Source of the DNA: an uncultured Metabacillus sp.
GTDB lineage: Bacteria > Bacillota > Bacilli > Bacillales > Bacillaceae
Direction of reading: 5' to 3'
Length of the DNA: 55,518 nt
NCBI RefSeq assembly: GCF_947503125.1
Contig: NZ_CANNCR010000027.1
Location: forward strand, 1 to 55,518
The first letter of the stretch is position 1. The number at the start of each line of letters is the position of its first letter. The position numbers and the translations under genes are program-made. Of this stretch, positions 16,173 to 25,305 are shown piece by piece. Under the pieces are notes generated by a model that was not told the DNA's origin, ran no database searches, and saw nothing but the letters and a program-made list of their open reading frames with translations.

Positions 16173-17471
16173 TTATGAAATTAACTCATTTTGCGATGAT
16201 GATTCTGAGGTGGCACTTTCAATTGGTTCTAGATCTTTCAGCAGGAACGTATAGCTCAAAATTCCAGCGACTAGAAAAGCTGCTGCTAATAGGAATGCAT
16301 ACATAAAAGAACCTGTGGCCTGAACGATAAATCCTGTGGTAATTGGAGCTATGATTGCCATCGAATTGTTTCCAAAGGTTAGAAGTCCTGTCAACGTTCC
16401 CACACTCCCCTTAGGAGCAATAAAAGTAGGAATGCTATAGGCAACCGCAGATGTAACGACAAGACCACCAAGCGCCATCGAAATCCAAAATACAGCCATA
16501 TTTGCACTATGGGTAAACGCTGCACCAATGATTGACAAACCGAAAATCATTCCCGTAACTAAAAACACTTTGCACACACGTGTTCGATTGTAGCCCTTAT
16601 TGATGAGACGATCCACGAGCCAGCCGCCAATGACAAGTTCTGTGATTGTACCGACAATCCATGGAATCGCCGAGTACCATCCAGATTTCAAGATCGACAT
16701 ACCCATTTCTGTTGCAAGGTATCCAGGAAGCCATGTCAAGAATAAAAACCATGAATATCCATAGGCTGCAAATCCAATAAATACTGCCCACACTTTTCGT
16801 TTTGTTAATAGGTAACGTAAGTTTTTCATTGCACTACCAGTCGATTCTTTTGAACTTTGTGAACCACCTTCGGTAATATATTGATACTCTTCTTTCGTCA
16901 AACGTTTATCTTCATGAGGTTCGCGGTACCACACCCAAAACACGATGGCATAGACCAAACTAAGAATGGCAGTTGCTAAAAAACCGCCGCGCCATCCCCA
17001 TTCAGTCACAATCAAGGCCAGTATAGGAGCACCAATTGCATTTGAAAGTTTAGACTGCGAATCATAGGCAGCTATGGCCCTCCCTCGTTCATTTCGAGGA
17101 ACCCAGTGACTGACTGCTTTAGCAGCAGATGGGAAAAACGGAGCCTCCCCAATCCCCAACAAGACCCGAGATAATATGATTAATCCCCATCCATTAGCGA
17201 CTGCAGTTAATAGGCAGGCTACTGTCCATATCACTGTAGCCACTCGCGTTACCCATTTGACTCCTATTTTATCCAGCAATGGCCCGACAGGAAGTTGAAG
17301 AAGAGCGTATGACCATGCAAAGGCAGATAAAAAAATCCCCATCTGACCTGCTGTCAAATCAAATTCCTGTTGTAATAACGGCATTGCGATTGACATATTA
17401 ATTCGATCAAAATAGTTAACGATCACACCAATAGCAATTAATAGTACTATTGTCCAACGATGTTTTTTCAT
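16173..17471 (-). CDS. MFS transporter, anion:cation symporter type
   Basis: A 432-residue major facilitator with twelve predicted membrane helices. It begins W-T-I-V-L-L-I-A-I-G-V-I-V-N-Y-F-D-R-I-N-M-S-I-A, the start typical of the ACS family (hexuronate, galactonate and related organic anions). G-I-G-E-A-P-F-F-P-S-A-A-K-A near 106 and the central acidic loop near 185-210 fit as well. GAGGG precedes the ATG. A cre-like site lies at 17523-17538. A hairpin at 17646-17685 separates it from the TIM-barrel gene, so it probably has its own promoter. It would import the substrate of the island, probably an organic acid. Confidence 0.9.
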   Translation of the reverse strand: MKKHRWTIVLLIAIGVIVNYFDRINMSIAMPLLQQEFDLTAGQMGIFLSAFAWSYALLQLPVGPLLDKIGVKWVTRVATVIWTVACLLTAVANGWGLIILSRVLLGIGEAPFFPSAAKAVSHWVPRNERGRAIAAYDSQSKLSNAIGAPILALIVTEWGWRGGFLATAILSLVYAIVFWVWYREPHEDKRLTKEEYQYITEGGSQSSKESTGSAMKNLRYLLTKRKVWAVFIGFAAYGYSWFLFLTWLPGYLATEMGMSILKSGWYSAIPWIVGTITELVIGGWLVDRLINKGYNRTRVCKVFLVTGMIFGLSIIGAAFTHSANMAVFWISMALGGLVVTSAVAYSIPTFIAPKGSVGTLTGLLTFGNNSMAIIAPITTGFIVQATGSFMYAFLLAAAFLVAGILSYTFLLKDLEPIESATSESSSQNELIS

Positions 17472-17522
17472 CCTTTTCCCTCACTTAGTTAAATTTTTTT
17501 ATTCTTTCGTAAATATATCCTC

Positions 17523-17538
17523 TGGTAAACGTTTTCAA
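17523..17538. promoter_or_regulatory. cre-like site upstream of the MFS gene
   Basis: TGGTAAACGTTTTCAA differs from the CcpA consensus WTGNAANCGNWWNCAW only at the second position. It lies about 55 bp upstream of the MFS start codon, so catabolite repression is likely. Confidence 0.5.
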
Positions 17539-17645
17539 AATAAATTTCCTGTCAAACCAACATCAACATTAACTAAATCTCCCTCAATAAATCAAGTTAC
17601 TTCAACAATAGACTCTATTAAAATTGGTGTAAAGCGAAAAAGGAC

Positions 17646-17685
17646 AACGTAATCTCATGACACTTTTACGTAACGAGATTACGTT
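17646..17685 (-). terminator. long-loop hairpin after the TIM-barrel gene
   Basis: AACGTAATCTC (17646-17656) and GAGATTACGTT (17675-17685) form an 11-bp stem with an 18-base loop. On the minus strand a short T-rich run follows. It is a probable weak terminator between the isomerase and MFS genes. Confidence 0.45.
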
Positions 17686-17721
17686 TTCAGGTTCTCATGT
17701 ATATCTACTTCGTTTGTTAAT

Positions 17722-18552
17722 TTATCTGATCTGTTGTTTAAGCGAGTGGGCCTCGAAATAATCCTTTGCAGATTGCAAGCAACGTCGCGCATGTTCCTCA
17801 TAACCTAGCTCCTGAGCACGTTTATCGTGCGGCAGCTCAATCGAATATGGGATCTCGGGAATACGATTCACGATACTCGCAATATCAATGCCGCCCTCTC
17901 CTACATATAAGCGTGCCTCGCGAAGGATTTTCGTCATCTCTTCTATCGAGGTCGGAATTTCCGCAGGTGCATCGCAAAGATGAAGATAACGGAACCATTC
18001 ACGCGGCACCGCATCAAGATCCTCCACCTTATCTCCTGAGCGATGGAAATGATGGATATCGATCATCAGACCGGCATTTTGCTGTTTTACTGTGCGAAGT
18101 ACATTAAGTGCTCCCGCAAGATTTGTAACACTGGCAATTGGGACAAATTCTAATTCAATTGTCAGTCCGAAAGGTTTGGCTAGCTCGCAAAGTTCAGCAA
18201 AACGCTCAATATAACAATTGCGGTCGTTCGTCCAAATACTACTAAGAACATGACGTCCGCCAAGTTCCGCAGCTACTTCCATAGCAGGTACATATTTTTT
18301 CGGATCGATGTCATTGCTGATCCGTGCTAGTTCGATGTCAAGCAGCTTGACACCCGTTTCTCTAAGGGCGGCTTTCGTTTGCCGCAGCATCTGCTTGTTT
18401 TCTGCTAACGCGTAGTTAGGTTCGTCAGGCAGACCCATGTAAATGGGTCTGAGACTGACGAAATCATAGCCGGCTCTCGCTGCTAGGTAAGTCATTTCAG
18501 GTGGTGTACAACCAAGCGCGGTAAGGTGGGCTAGCGAAAATTGTTTTGTCAT
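17722..18552 (-). CDS. sugar phosphate isomerase/epimerase-family TIM barrel
   Basis: A 276-residue AP-endonuclease-2-like TIM barrel, the superfamily of xylose isomerase-like enzymes, inosose dehydratase and 3-dehydroshikimate dehydratase. The metal-ligand set is visible: E in I-E-L-E-F-V-P near 148, D and H in M-I-D-I-H-H-F near 181, H in Y-L-H-L-C-D near 208, and E in S-I-E-L-P near 242. The ATG at 18552 has GGAGG eight bases upstream and is preferred over an in-frame ATG at 18567. It follows the ThDP-enzyme gene by 29 bp in the same operon. With a dehydroquinase and a shikimate-kinase-like gene in the cluster, a dehydratase or isomerase acting on a carbocyclic or sugar acid is plausible but unproven. 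Confidence 0.8.
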   Translation of the reverse strand: MTKQFSLAHLTALGCTPPEMTYLAARAGYDFVSLRPIYMGLPDEPNYALAENKQMLRQTKAALRETGVKLLDIELARISNDIDPKKYVPAMEVAAELGGRHVLSSIWTNDRNCYIERFAELCELAKPFGLTIELEFVPIASVTNLAGALNVLRTVKQQNAGLMIDIHHFHRSGDKVEDLDAVPREWFRYLHLCDAPAEIPTSIEEMTKILREARLYVGEGGIDIASIVNRIPEIPYSIELPHDKRAQELGYEEHARRCLQSAKDYFEAHSLKQQIR

Positions 18553-18581
18553 CTTGTATTCCTCCAATCTGGTATCTGACC

Positions 18582-20345
18582 TTAGGCTTCAACAGCTACG
18601 TGGTGAACCTTTTTACCAGGAGAGTAAATATCCATGATATTCCAATGCCCGGCAGTCGGAGTCGGGATATTCTGCATTTGAACATCAATGACAAATGGTT
18701 TATTAGCTTCAATTGCTTGCTTCAATGCAGGCTTAAATTGTTCTGCCGATTCAATTTTCACTCCTTCGATCCCATATGCCTTTGCGATTTGTGCATAATC
18801 TGGTGAAAAAGTTTCCCCATCCTTTTGGAAGATCGTTCCGAATGTTGTGCCAAAATGAGCTTGTTCTAGCCCTGCAATGGTACCAAATGCACAGTTATTC
18901 ATTACTACCCAAATGACAGGGATATTCGATTCTGCTGCTGTTGCAAGGACCGCTGGATTTTGTCCAAAGCCGCCATCACCTACTAATGAAACAACTATCT
19001 TTTCCGGTTGTGCGAGTTTGGCTCCTAAAGCAGCTGGTGCTCCAAATCCCATTGTCGCAAAGCCGCCTGGTGTAAGAACGGTTCCAGCTTCATAAATCGG
19101 GAATTGCTGCCCAACTCCGTTTTTATTCCAGCCTACATCTGTCGTGATATATGCATCTCTAGGAAGCACTTCGCGAACCTCATGTAAAATACGCTGTGGT
19201 TTCATTGGGAAAGAATTGTCTGTAATATATTTTTTATTGCTGTTCTTAAATTCTTCTCTATTTGCAACAATTTCTTGTTTTAGCTCATCATTCTGCAGTC
19301 CGTTAGGCACCAATTCTTTTGCTGCTCGATTTAACACCGTTAAAGCCTGTTTTAAATCTGCAACAACACCGATTTCAACTGGATAGTTTCTGCCGATTTC
19401 ACTTGGATCGATATCAATTTGAATTAATTTAGTTGGTGGAAAATTAAAGGTATATTCTGGTTCCCATGAACTTGAATCAGCTTCTGCAAATCGAGTTCCT
19501 AAAGCTAGAATATAATCTGCTTCCTTACATTTATCATTAATGAATTTTGTTCCCCAGAATCCTGTCATTCCAAGCGTCAATGGATTATCATCTGATACTG
19601 CACCTTTCCCCATAAGCGAATGTGCGACAGGAATACTTAAGTGATCAACCAATTCTCTTAATTCTTCAGCAGCATCAGCTAACATAATTCCACCGCCAAC
19701 ATAGAAGAGAGGGTTTTTAGCATTGACTAATGTTTTAATAATTGTTTTTGCAGTTTCATCATCAATAGAGGGTTTATGCAGAGATTTTGTGTTATGGTTT
19801 AATCTTTCAAATAAAGCGGTATCAACTTCTTTAGAGAAAATATCCATTGGTACCGAAACTAAAACCGGTCCAGGGTTTCCGCTTTCAGCTAACTGGAAAG
19901 CCTTTTCAATAATTTCCGGAAAAAGGTCTGGACGATCGACACGCCATGCGCGTTTTACAAAAGGACGATAAATTTCATATTGTGAGGCATCCGCATGTAA
20001 ATTGACTTCTTGGTGTGGATGTTTTCCGTAATAATGACTCGGAACATCTCCGGCAATGACAACCATCGGTATAGAATCTAGGGCTGCGTTTGCCACACCA
20101 GTTGCAGCATTTGTTAAACCAGGCCCTAAATGACTTAAGATAACAGAAGTTTCTTTTTTCGCTCTTGCATATCCATCAGCTATATGTGCTGCAATTTGTT
20201 CATGTCTGGTGTTAATAAATTTAATTGAGCTTTTTTCTAAGGCTGAAAGTACGGCAATATTTGTATGTCCGCAAAGTCCAAAGATATGTTCTACGCCTCT
20301 ATTTTCTAGGTATTTGATTAATTGATGTGAAATTAAATCTTTCAT
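18582..20345 (-). CDS. thiamine-diphosphate enzyme, acetolactate synthase-like
   Basis: A 587-residue ThDP-dependent enzyme of the acetolactate synthase/decarboxylase superfamily, with Pyr, central and PP domains. The catalytic Glu that protonates ThDP is in N-T-R-H-E-Q-I near 49. The ThDP/Mg motif starts at G-D-G-G-F-G near 460 and ends V-M-N-N about 28 residues later. There is no regulatory-subunit gene and no ilv neighbours. The start overlaps the stop of the dehydrogenase gene by four bases (ATGA), showing a catabolic operon with the ALDH, dehydrogenase and TIM-barrel genes. It could cleave or condense a 2-keto acid or cyclic dione, as IolD does in inositol breakdown. The reaction cannot be deduced from sequence alone. 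Confidence 0.85.
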   Translation of the reverse strand: MKDLISHQLIKYLENRGVEHIFGLCGHTNIAVLSALEKSSIKFINTRHEQIAAHIADGYARAKKETSVILSHLGPGLTNAATGVANAALDSIPMVVIAGDVPSHYYGKHPHQEVNLHADASQYEIYRPFVKRAWRVDRPDLFPEIIEKAFQLAESGNPGPVLVSVPMDIFSKEVDTALFERLNHNTKSLHKPSIDDETAKTIIKTLVNAKNPLFYVGGGIMLADAAEELRELVDHLSIPVAHSLMGKGAVSDDNPLTLGMTGFWGTKFINDKCKEADYILALGTRFAEADSSSWEPEYTFNFPPTKLIQIDIDPSEIGRNYPVEIGVVADLKQALTVLNRAAKELVPNGLQNDELKQEIVANREEFKNSNKKYITDNSFPMKPQRILHEVREVLPRDAYITTDVGWNKNGVGQQFPIYEAGTVLTPGGFATMGFGAPAALGAKLAQPEKIVVSLVGDGGFGQNPAVLATAAESNIPVIWVVMNNCAFGTIAGLEQAHFGTTFGTIFQKDGETFSPDYAQIAKAYGIEGVKIESAEQFKPALKQAIEANKPFVIDVQMQNIPTPTAGHWNIMDIYSPGKKVHHVAVEA

Positions 20346-21352
20346 AGGTCACAGCCCTCCTTAAAATTTAAGACAATTTTTCCATACTTCCCTGAAACAG
20401 CCGCTTCATATGCTCTTTCATATTCTTTAAAAGGAATAATCTCTGAAATAATCGGTTCAACATAAAAATCATCCTTCATTAAATACTCAAGAGTCTGCTC
20501 AAAATCATCTGGGAAGTTATAAATGATCGATCCATATACAGTCAATTCATTTCTAACAATTCGTACAGCTGGGAAGTTTGCTTCTGGTGCAAGTCCGATG
20601 AGTACAACAGAGCCGCCAGGCCCCGCAATTTGCATCGCCTGTTCCACCGCTTGTTGTACACCAGCTGCTTCAATAACAACATCAAATTCTTCGTCCCCTA
20701 TTTCTTCTGGATGTGCGGTTCTAATATCGCCAAAGCTTTTTACTTTATTTAATTTCTCTTTGCTTATATCTATAGCTGTTATATTTGCTCCTAAATAAGT
20801 GGCTAACGCAATAGCGAGCATACCCTCCGTTCCACAGCCGATCACTGCAACAGATGTCCCTTTTGTAATCACAACCTTTTTGAAGGCATGGACGATTACC
20901 GCAAAAGGTTCGATTAACACAGCTCTTTCATCTGGCAATTTATCAGGAATTGGTAATACATACTTAGATAAAATAATAAACTCCTCTGAAAATCCGCCGT
21001 CCGTGTTCACGCCTAACGACTTTTTATTCCGGCAAATATTGGTCTTACCTTTTAAACACAGGTCACATTTTCCGCAAAATGAATTAGGCTGCACGACAAT
21101 TCTCGTACCAATTCCGTATTTAGAATCCTCGCCTGCTTCAATAATTGTTCCTAATAATTCATGACCTGGTCTGATCGGATATGAGGCATGTGGAATCTTC
21201 CCTTTGAATACACCAATATCTGATCCGCAAATTCCGCCATATATTAATTTGACTCTCACTTCATCCGCTTTTAAAGAGGGTGAAGACGGAAACTCTTTTA
21301 GTTCTAAATCACCTGGATTGTTTATAAATAATCCTTGCACCTTTTTCACCAC
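20342..21352 (-). CDS. zinc-dependent medium-chain dehydrogenase
   Basis: A 336-residue MDR-family polyol or alcohol dehydrogenase. The catalytic zinc region G-G-I-C-G-S-D (36-42) and G-H-E near 62 are present. The structural zinc loop C-G-K-C-D-L-C-L-K-G-K-T-N-I-C (about 93-107) has all four cysteines. The cofactor-binding strand is A-V-I-G-C-G-T-E-G-M near 168, with D at the end of the next strand suggesting NAD. It lies 52 bp after the aldehyde dehydrogenase gene and overlaps the next gene by four bases. It probably oxidises a secondary alcohol of the unknown substrate. Confidence 0.9.
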   Translation of the reverse strand: MVKKVQGLFINNPGDLELKEFPSSPSLKADEVRVKLIYGGICGSDIGVFKGKIPHASYPIRPGHELLGTIIEAGEDSKYGIGTRIVVQPNSFCGKCDLCLKGKTNICRNKKSLGVNTDGGFSEEFIILSKYVLPIPDKLPDERAVLIEPFAVIVHAFKKVVITKGTSVAVIGCGTEGMLAIALATYLGANITAIDISKEKLNKVKSFGDIRTAHPEEIGDEEFDVVIEAAGVQQAVEQAMQIAGPGGSVVLIGLAPEANFPAVRIVRNELTVYGSIIYNFPDDFEQTLEYLMKDDFYVEPIISEIIPFKEYERAYEAAVSGKYGKIVLNFKEGCDL

Positions 21353-21404
21353 CAGTTCACTACTTTCTTAACTCTTTTTTCGCTAACGTTTCATTTATCT
21401 GTAA

Positions 21405-22844
21405 TCACTTATTTACAGGGAGATGTAATACAATCATCTTAGTTTCAGTCATATCCTCAATCGCATAGCGGGGGCCCTCACGACCAATACCACTGTTTTT
21501 GACGCCGCCATATGGCCAGTGATCCAATCTATAATTAGATGTTCCATTTATTACTACCCCGCCAACTTCAAGTGAGTGTGCTACTTTGTATGCTAAGTCC
21601 ATTTGATTTGTAAAAAGCCCTGCTTGAAGTCCGAATGATGAATCATTTGTTTCTTCAATCGCCTCATCAATCGTTTCATAAGGGATAATGCTGACAATAG
21701 GCCCGAAGACTTCTTCACACACGACTTTACTTGTTTTTGGCGGATTGAATAACACGGTAGGTTCTACTGTTGCTCCATATTGTTTTCCTCCACAGATTAA
21801 TTCCGCTCCCAAACCAACTGCTTCATCGATCCATTCCATCACACGGTTTGCTGCTTTTTTATCAACTAGACAACCTACATCAGAATCCGGCTGCAGGGGA
21901 TCTCCAACTTTAAGCTTTAACACTTCTTGTTTTAGAAGTTCAGTGAACTTCGGAATGACTGATTGATGAACATAGATTCTTTGTACCGAAATACAGCTTT
22001 GCCCGGAATTACTATATCCAGTTCTCGCACACATAGCTGCAGCTCGGTCTAAATCAGCATCCTCATGAACGATCGTTGAAGCGTTTCCACCTAACTCAAG
22101 AAGAACTTTTTTCATACCGGCAAGTTCACAAATATTTCTGCTGGCCACTACTCCGCCTGTAAATGAAATAATGTTTACACGGTCATCTTTTACAATTTGC
22201 TGACCTGCTTCGACACCGCCTAAGACCATATTTACTGCATTTTCAGGAAACCCTGCTTTAAGCAATAATTTTAAAAGTTCTGTAGCGATTAAAGCAGTTT
22301 GTGGAGCTGGCTTTAAAATCACGCTATTACCAGCGGCAAATGCAGGGCCAACTTTATGACAAACTAAGTTTAATGGAGCATTGAACGGCGTAATAGCTGC
22401 TACTAAGCCGACTGGTACCCGGAACGTTGAAGCAATCGCCTGTGTTCCCCGCTCAGATGCGTCTCCAGGTAATGTTTCACCTATTAATCTTTTCGCTTCT
22501 TCACCAGACAGTTCCAATGTTTCAATTGAACGTGACACCTCATCAAGCGTATTTTTTAAAGGTTTTCCCAATTCTCTAGAAATCAGGTTTGCAAATCTTT
22601 CTTTCTCATCTTCTAATAAGCTTGCAGCTTTCTTTAAAATCTTCGCTCTTTGATGTGAAGGAATGCTTGCAATCTGCTTTTTCGCTTTATAAGCTGCTGC
22701 CAGAGCATTTTCTACATCTTCATTTGTTGCAAAAATTTGTTCGCCTATTACTTCCTGTGAATATGGACTGATGATAGGAGCACTCTTACCGCTGGAAGAA
22801 ATCCATTCACCGTTAATATAAGGTTGTGCGATGTTTACACTCAT
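21405..22844 (-). CDS. NAD(P)-dependent aldehyde dehydrogenase
   Basis: About 479 residues, an aldehyde dehydrogenase superfamily member resembling lactaldehyde/succinic-semialdehyde dehydrogenases. I see N-G-E-W-I near the start, the P-F-N-A-P-L-N region near 157, the general-base Glu in L-E-L-G-G-N near 252, and the nucleophilic Cys in S-G-Q-S-C-I-S near 286. E-E-V-F-G-P-I-V lies near 382 and G-G-V-K-N-S-G-I-G-R-E near 454. ATG 22844 follows AGGTGG; an in-frame GTG at 22853 is possible. It is first in the operon, and one 16-bp palindromic operator lies 24 bp upstream of its start. Confidence 0.92.
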   Translation of the reverse strand: MSVNIAQPYINGEWISSSGKSAPIISPYSQEVIGEQIFATNEDVENALAAAYKAKKQIASIPSHQRAKILKKAASLLEDEKERFANLISRELGKPLKNTLDEVSRSIETLELSGEEAKRLIGETLPGDASERGTQAIASTFRVPVGLVAAITPFNAPLNLVCHKVGPAFAAGNSVILKPAPQTALIATELLKLLLKAGFPENAVNMVLGGVEAGQQIVKDDRVNIISFTGGVVASRNICELAGMKKVLLELGGNASTIVHEDADLDRAAAMCARTGYSNSGQSCISVQRIYVHQSVIPKFTELLKQEVLKLKVGDPLQPDSDVGCLVDKKAANRVMEWIDEAVGLGAELICGGKQYGATVEPTVLFNPPKTSKVVCEEVFGPIVSIIPYETIDEAIEETNDSSFGLQAGLFTNQMDLAYKVAHSLEVGGVVINGTSNYRLDHWPYGGVKNSGIGREGPRYAIEDMTETKMIVLHLPVNK

Positions 22845-22867
22845 GTTTTCCACCTGCTTTTCTTTTT

Positions 22868-22883
22868 ATTAGATCGATCTAAT
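22868..22883. promoter_or_regulatory. palindromic operator, copy 1
   Basis: A perfect 16-bp palindrome, ATTAGATCGATCTAAT with a central CG, placed 24 bp before the aldehyde dehydrogenase start, where a repressor would block the minus-strand operon. The LacI-family gene at 25331 is the likely source of the binding protein. Confidence 0.8.
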
Positions 22884-22898
22884 TGTTGGCTGAAATAA

Positions 22899-22919
22899 AT
22901 AGTACATGCTATGTACTAT
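22899..22919. promoter_or_regulatory. second inverted repeat between operators 1 and 2
   Basis: ATAGTACAT (22899-22907) and ATGTACTAT (22911-22919) form a perfect nine-base dyad around GCT. It differs from the 16-bp operator and may bind another regulator or lie inside the promoter. Confidence 0.45.
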
Positions 22920-22932
22920 AGTTTAATCGTTT

Positions 22933-22948
22933 ATTAGATCGATCTAAT
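22933..22948. promoter_or_regulatory. palindromic operator, copy 2
   Basis: A second perfect ATTAGATCGATCTAAT, 65 bp from copy 1 centre to centre (close to six helical turns). The spacing would suit looping or cooperative binding at the minus-strand promoter. Confidence 0.8.
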
Positions 22949-23035
22949 TATTCGATAGTAAATAATAACGTATTACAACTTGAACATTTTCGACTACTTC
23001 ATCAGGGCTTGCCTTCTTTGCCGTCTACAAAATTT

Positions 23036-23051
23036 ATTAGATCGATCTAAT
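23036..23051. promoter_or_regulatory. palindromic operator, copy 3
   Basis: A third perfect ATTAGATCGATCTAAT, 103 bp from copy 2, on the rightward side of the divergent intergenic region and 30 bp before a perfect cre site. Confidence 0.8.
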
Positions 23052-23080
23052 AAAACAGACTATCAAAATGAAAATGTTTA

Positions 23081-23096
23081 TTGTAAACGTTATCAA
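23081..23096. promoter_or_regulatory. CcpA cre site
   Basis: TTGTAAACGTTATCAA matches WTGNAANCGNWWNCAW at every fixed position. It lies in the 438-bp divergent region between the aldehyde dehydrogenase and membrane-protein genes and indicates carbon catabolite control of the island. Confidence 0.75.
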
Positions 23097-23247
23097 CATC
23101 TTACAATATAAACAAATACCTTGCAATACCTTTTTTAATATTCTCACTATTTCGATTTATTAAGATTGTTTTCCTCTAGACGATATGAGAAGATTTTGTT
23201 AGTATTCATCTAATATTTAATGCCTATTTAATAAAGTAAATGCTGTT

Positions 23248-23263
23248 ATTGGATCGATCTAAT
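23248..23263. promoter_or_regulatory. palindromic operator, copy 4 (one mismatch)
   Basis: ATTGGATCGATCTAAT, one base off the palindrome of copies 1-3. It ends just before the AAAGGAG ribosome binding site of the rightward gene, so a bound repressor would block its transcription. Confidence 0.75.
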
Positions 23264-23282
23264 TGAAAGGAGCAAATTTGAA

Positions 23283-24629
23283 TTGACTATTTTTATTTAT
23301 ACATTGCTTATCATCTTATATATCGTCTCAAGATTTTTCACAGATCTTTTTTTCAGCTATTGTATAGGTATTCTTGCACTAGTTACACTACTACTTTCAT
23401 TATTCCGCGCGAAAGGCTTATATTTAATATCTGGTATTTGCTTTCTTGCCATCGGCATTCTATTGTTTCTAACAGGTGATCATCCTTGGTATGCTTTCTT
23501 ATTACACTTCGAATCTATGCTGGGAGTTCTTTCATTATTTTTAGTTCTACCTTTTATCAACTCTATTATTCGTGTTGGCCGGTACGATATTAATCTCGGT
23601 CTCTTATTAAAAAATGAAGTAGATCGTTTGAGTAAACTATATAAACGAAGCTTCCTGGTTACTCATTTTCTTGGTTTATTTTTAAATATAGCCACTCTTC
23701 CGCTATTGAAAAAATCATTAGATCGAACATTGTCCCAGCTGCCAAAAATAATGGCAGATAGATACTACACCCAAAATATATTACGCAGCTATGCTTTATG
23801 TCTAACATGGAGTCCGATGGAAGTTATGGTCAGTACATCCATTGATTTAACCAACAAAGGATATTATCAAGTATTTCCAATTGCATTTTCCATTGCCATC
23901 ATCACAATCCTTTCAGATTGGTTGCTCTCATATTTCAAGTATCGGAATGTTTCATTAGTTATCGAAAACAGCTCAGAAATTTCATATAAAAAGGTTTATA
24001 GAAAAATAGTTGAAATGCTATTCATGCTGTTTCTCTTTATTGTTTCCGTTTCCTTATTACAAAAGGGGATCGATAGAGGCTTTCTTTTTGCAGTTGTACT
24101 TTTGATTATTCCAATTTCAATTGTTTGGGCACTATATATCCGTAAAATACGCAGATATTTTTCGATTACCATTCCCCATTGGAAAGAACGAACAAAAGGC
24201 TTGTCTAACTACTTTTTTATGTTTTTAAGTGCGGGATTATTTGTTGAAATGCTTTCACTTTCAGGACATCTTACGTTTTTACAATCAGCATTCCGTTCAA
24301 TCACTGATCAATCATTCGTTTTTTATTTAATGGTTGGGGGATATTTTTTATTTACCTCATTTATAGGGTTTCATCCACTCGTATCACTGACACTCCTAGC
24401 AGAATTATTGAAACCTATTTTACCTGAGGTATCAACGATTTCCTTTACAATTGTATTAATATCTTGCAGTTTAGCAACTGTCATGTTCAGTCCTTTTAAT
24501 TTATCTGTTTCGATCCTTTCAGACGAATTAAAAATAAATCCATACAGATTAGGTTTATGGAATATCGTTTTCGCTATTTTCTATATGCTATTAAGTATTT
24601 TTATTGCTTTTTCGCTAAACTCGATATGA
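23283..24629 (+). CDS. polytopic membrane protein, possible permease
   Basis: A 448-residue protein with roughly ten to twelve hydrophobic segments and short loops. I do not recognise the family with confidence. The arrangement, two halves each ending in a long hydrophobic stretch with a conserved-looking T-L-P-L-L-K-K near 130 and F-S-P-F-N-L-S-V near 408, recalls ion-transporter-superfamily carriers for organic acids. Translation starts at TTG 23283, with AAAGGAG ten bases upstream; the next possible starts lie well inside helix 1. The fourth operator copy lies directly before it, so it belongs to the LacI-controlled regulon. A second uptake or export route for the same substrate is the best guess. 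Confidence 0.7.
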   Translation: MTIFIYTLLIILYIVSRFFTDLFFSYCIGILALVTLLLSLFRAKGLYLISGICFLAIGILLFLTGDHPWYAFLLHFESMLGVLSLFLVLPFINSIIRVGRYDINLGLLLKNEVDRLSKLYKRSFLVTHFLGLFLNIATLPLLKKSLDRTLSQLPKIMADRYYTQNILRSYALCLTWSPMEVMVSTSIDLTNKGYYQVFPIAFSIAIITILSDWLLSYFKYRNVSLVIENSSEISYKKVYRKIVEMLFMLFLFIVSVSLLQKGIDRGFLFAVVLLIIPISIVWALYIRKIRRYFSITIPHWKERTKGLSNYFFMFLSAGLFVEMLSLSGHLTFLQSAFRSITDQSFVFYLMVGGYFLFTSFIGFHPLVSLTLLAELLKPILPEVSTISFTIVLISCSLATVMFSPFNLSVSILSDELKINPYRLGLWNIVFAIFYMLLSIFIAFSLNSI

Positions 24630-24756
24630 TAAAAGTCTTTTTACAAAATCGGAATTTTATACTATAATTTTAAGTGTCATTTTTCGAAACATTATAATTA
24701 TTTCGTATATACTATGGAATGATAAACATTAAAAATAAATGAAAGAGGCTTACTAA

Positions 24757-25305
24757 ATGATAAACAATAAAATGTCTCTTAGAGAAAAAAGTATCGTTTT
24801 TATAGGGTTCATGGGAGTTGGTAAAACCACTATTGGTGAACTAGTCGCAAAAAAACTATACAGAGATTTTGTTGATATAGATAAGGAAATTGAAAAGGAA
24901 TATAATATGCCTACTTCAGAAATTTTCAAAACTGTAGGTGAAAAAGTGTTTCGGGAAAAGGAAAAAAGCATTATTAACCACTTTTCTAAGCAAAGATTGA
25001 AAATCATCTCAGTAGGTGGCGGCGCTTTTTTACAAGAGGAGATCCGGAAGATTTGCTTATCAAATTGTATTGTATTTTTTCTAGACTTATCCTGGGAATC
25101 CTGGAAAGAAAGAATCAGTTTAATCATTGACAGCCGCCCAATTTTACAAGGCAGAACATTGGAGGAAATAGAAGAGCTTTTTTATAAAAGGCAAGAAATC
25201 TACTCTTTACATCATTCAAAAGTCGAAACAGACAATCTTGATATCGAATCTGTTGCTGATTTTATTGTTGATTCACTAAAAACAGCATGGGAGCTTTATG
25301 ATTAA
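24757..25305 (+). CDS. shikimate kinase-like protein
   Basis: A 182-residue P-loop kinase that matches shikimate kinases closely. Walker A is G-F-M-G-V-G-K-T-T (17-25). D-I-D-K-E-I near 41 carries the shikimate-binding Asp, and F-R-E-K-E near 67 supplies the substrate Arg. G-G-G lies near 89, and the lid R-P-I-L-Q-G lies near 127. AGAGG precedes the ATG. It lies 127 bp after the membrane-protein gene, outside any aro operon, and shares the LacI-controlled region. It may phosphorylate a shikimate-like ring compound in catabolism, or be an extra biosynthetic copy; the sequence does not separate these. Confidence 0.85.
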   Translation: MINNKMSLREKSIVFIGFMGVGKTTIGELVAKKLYRDFVDIDKEIEKEYNMPTSEIFKTVGEKVFREKEKSIINHFSKQRLKIISVGGGAFLQEEIRKICLSNCIVFFLDLSWESWKERISLIIDSRPILQGRTLEEIEELFYKRQEIYSLHHSKVETDNLDIESVADFIVDSLKTAWELYD

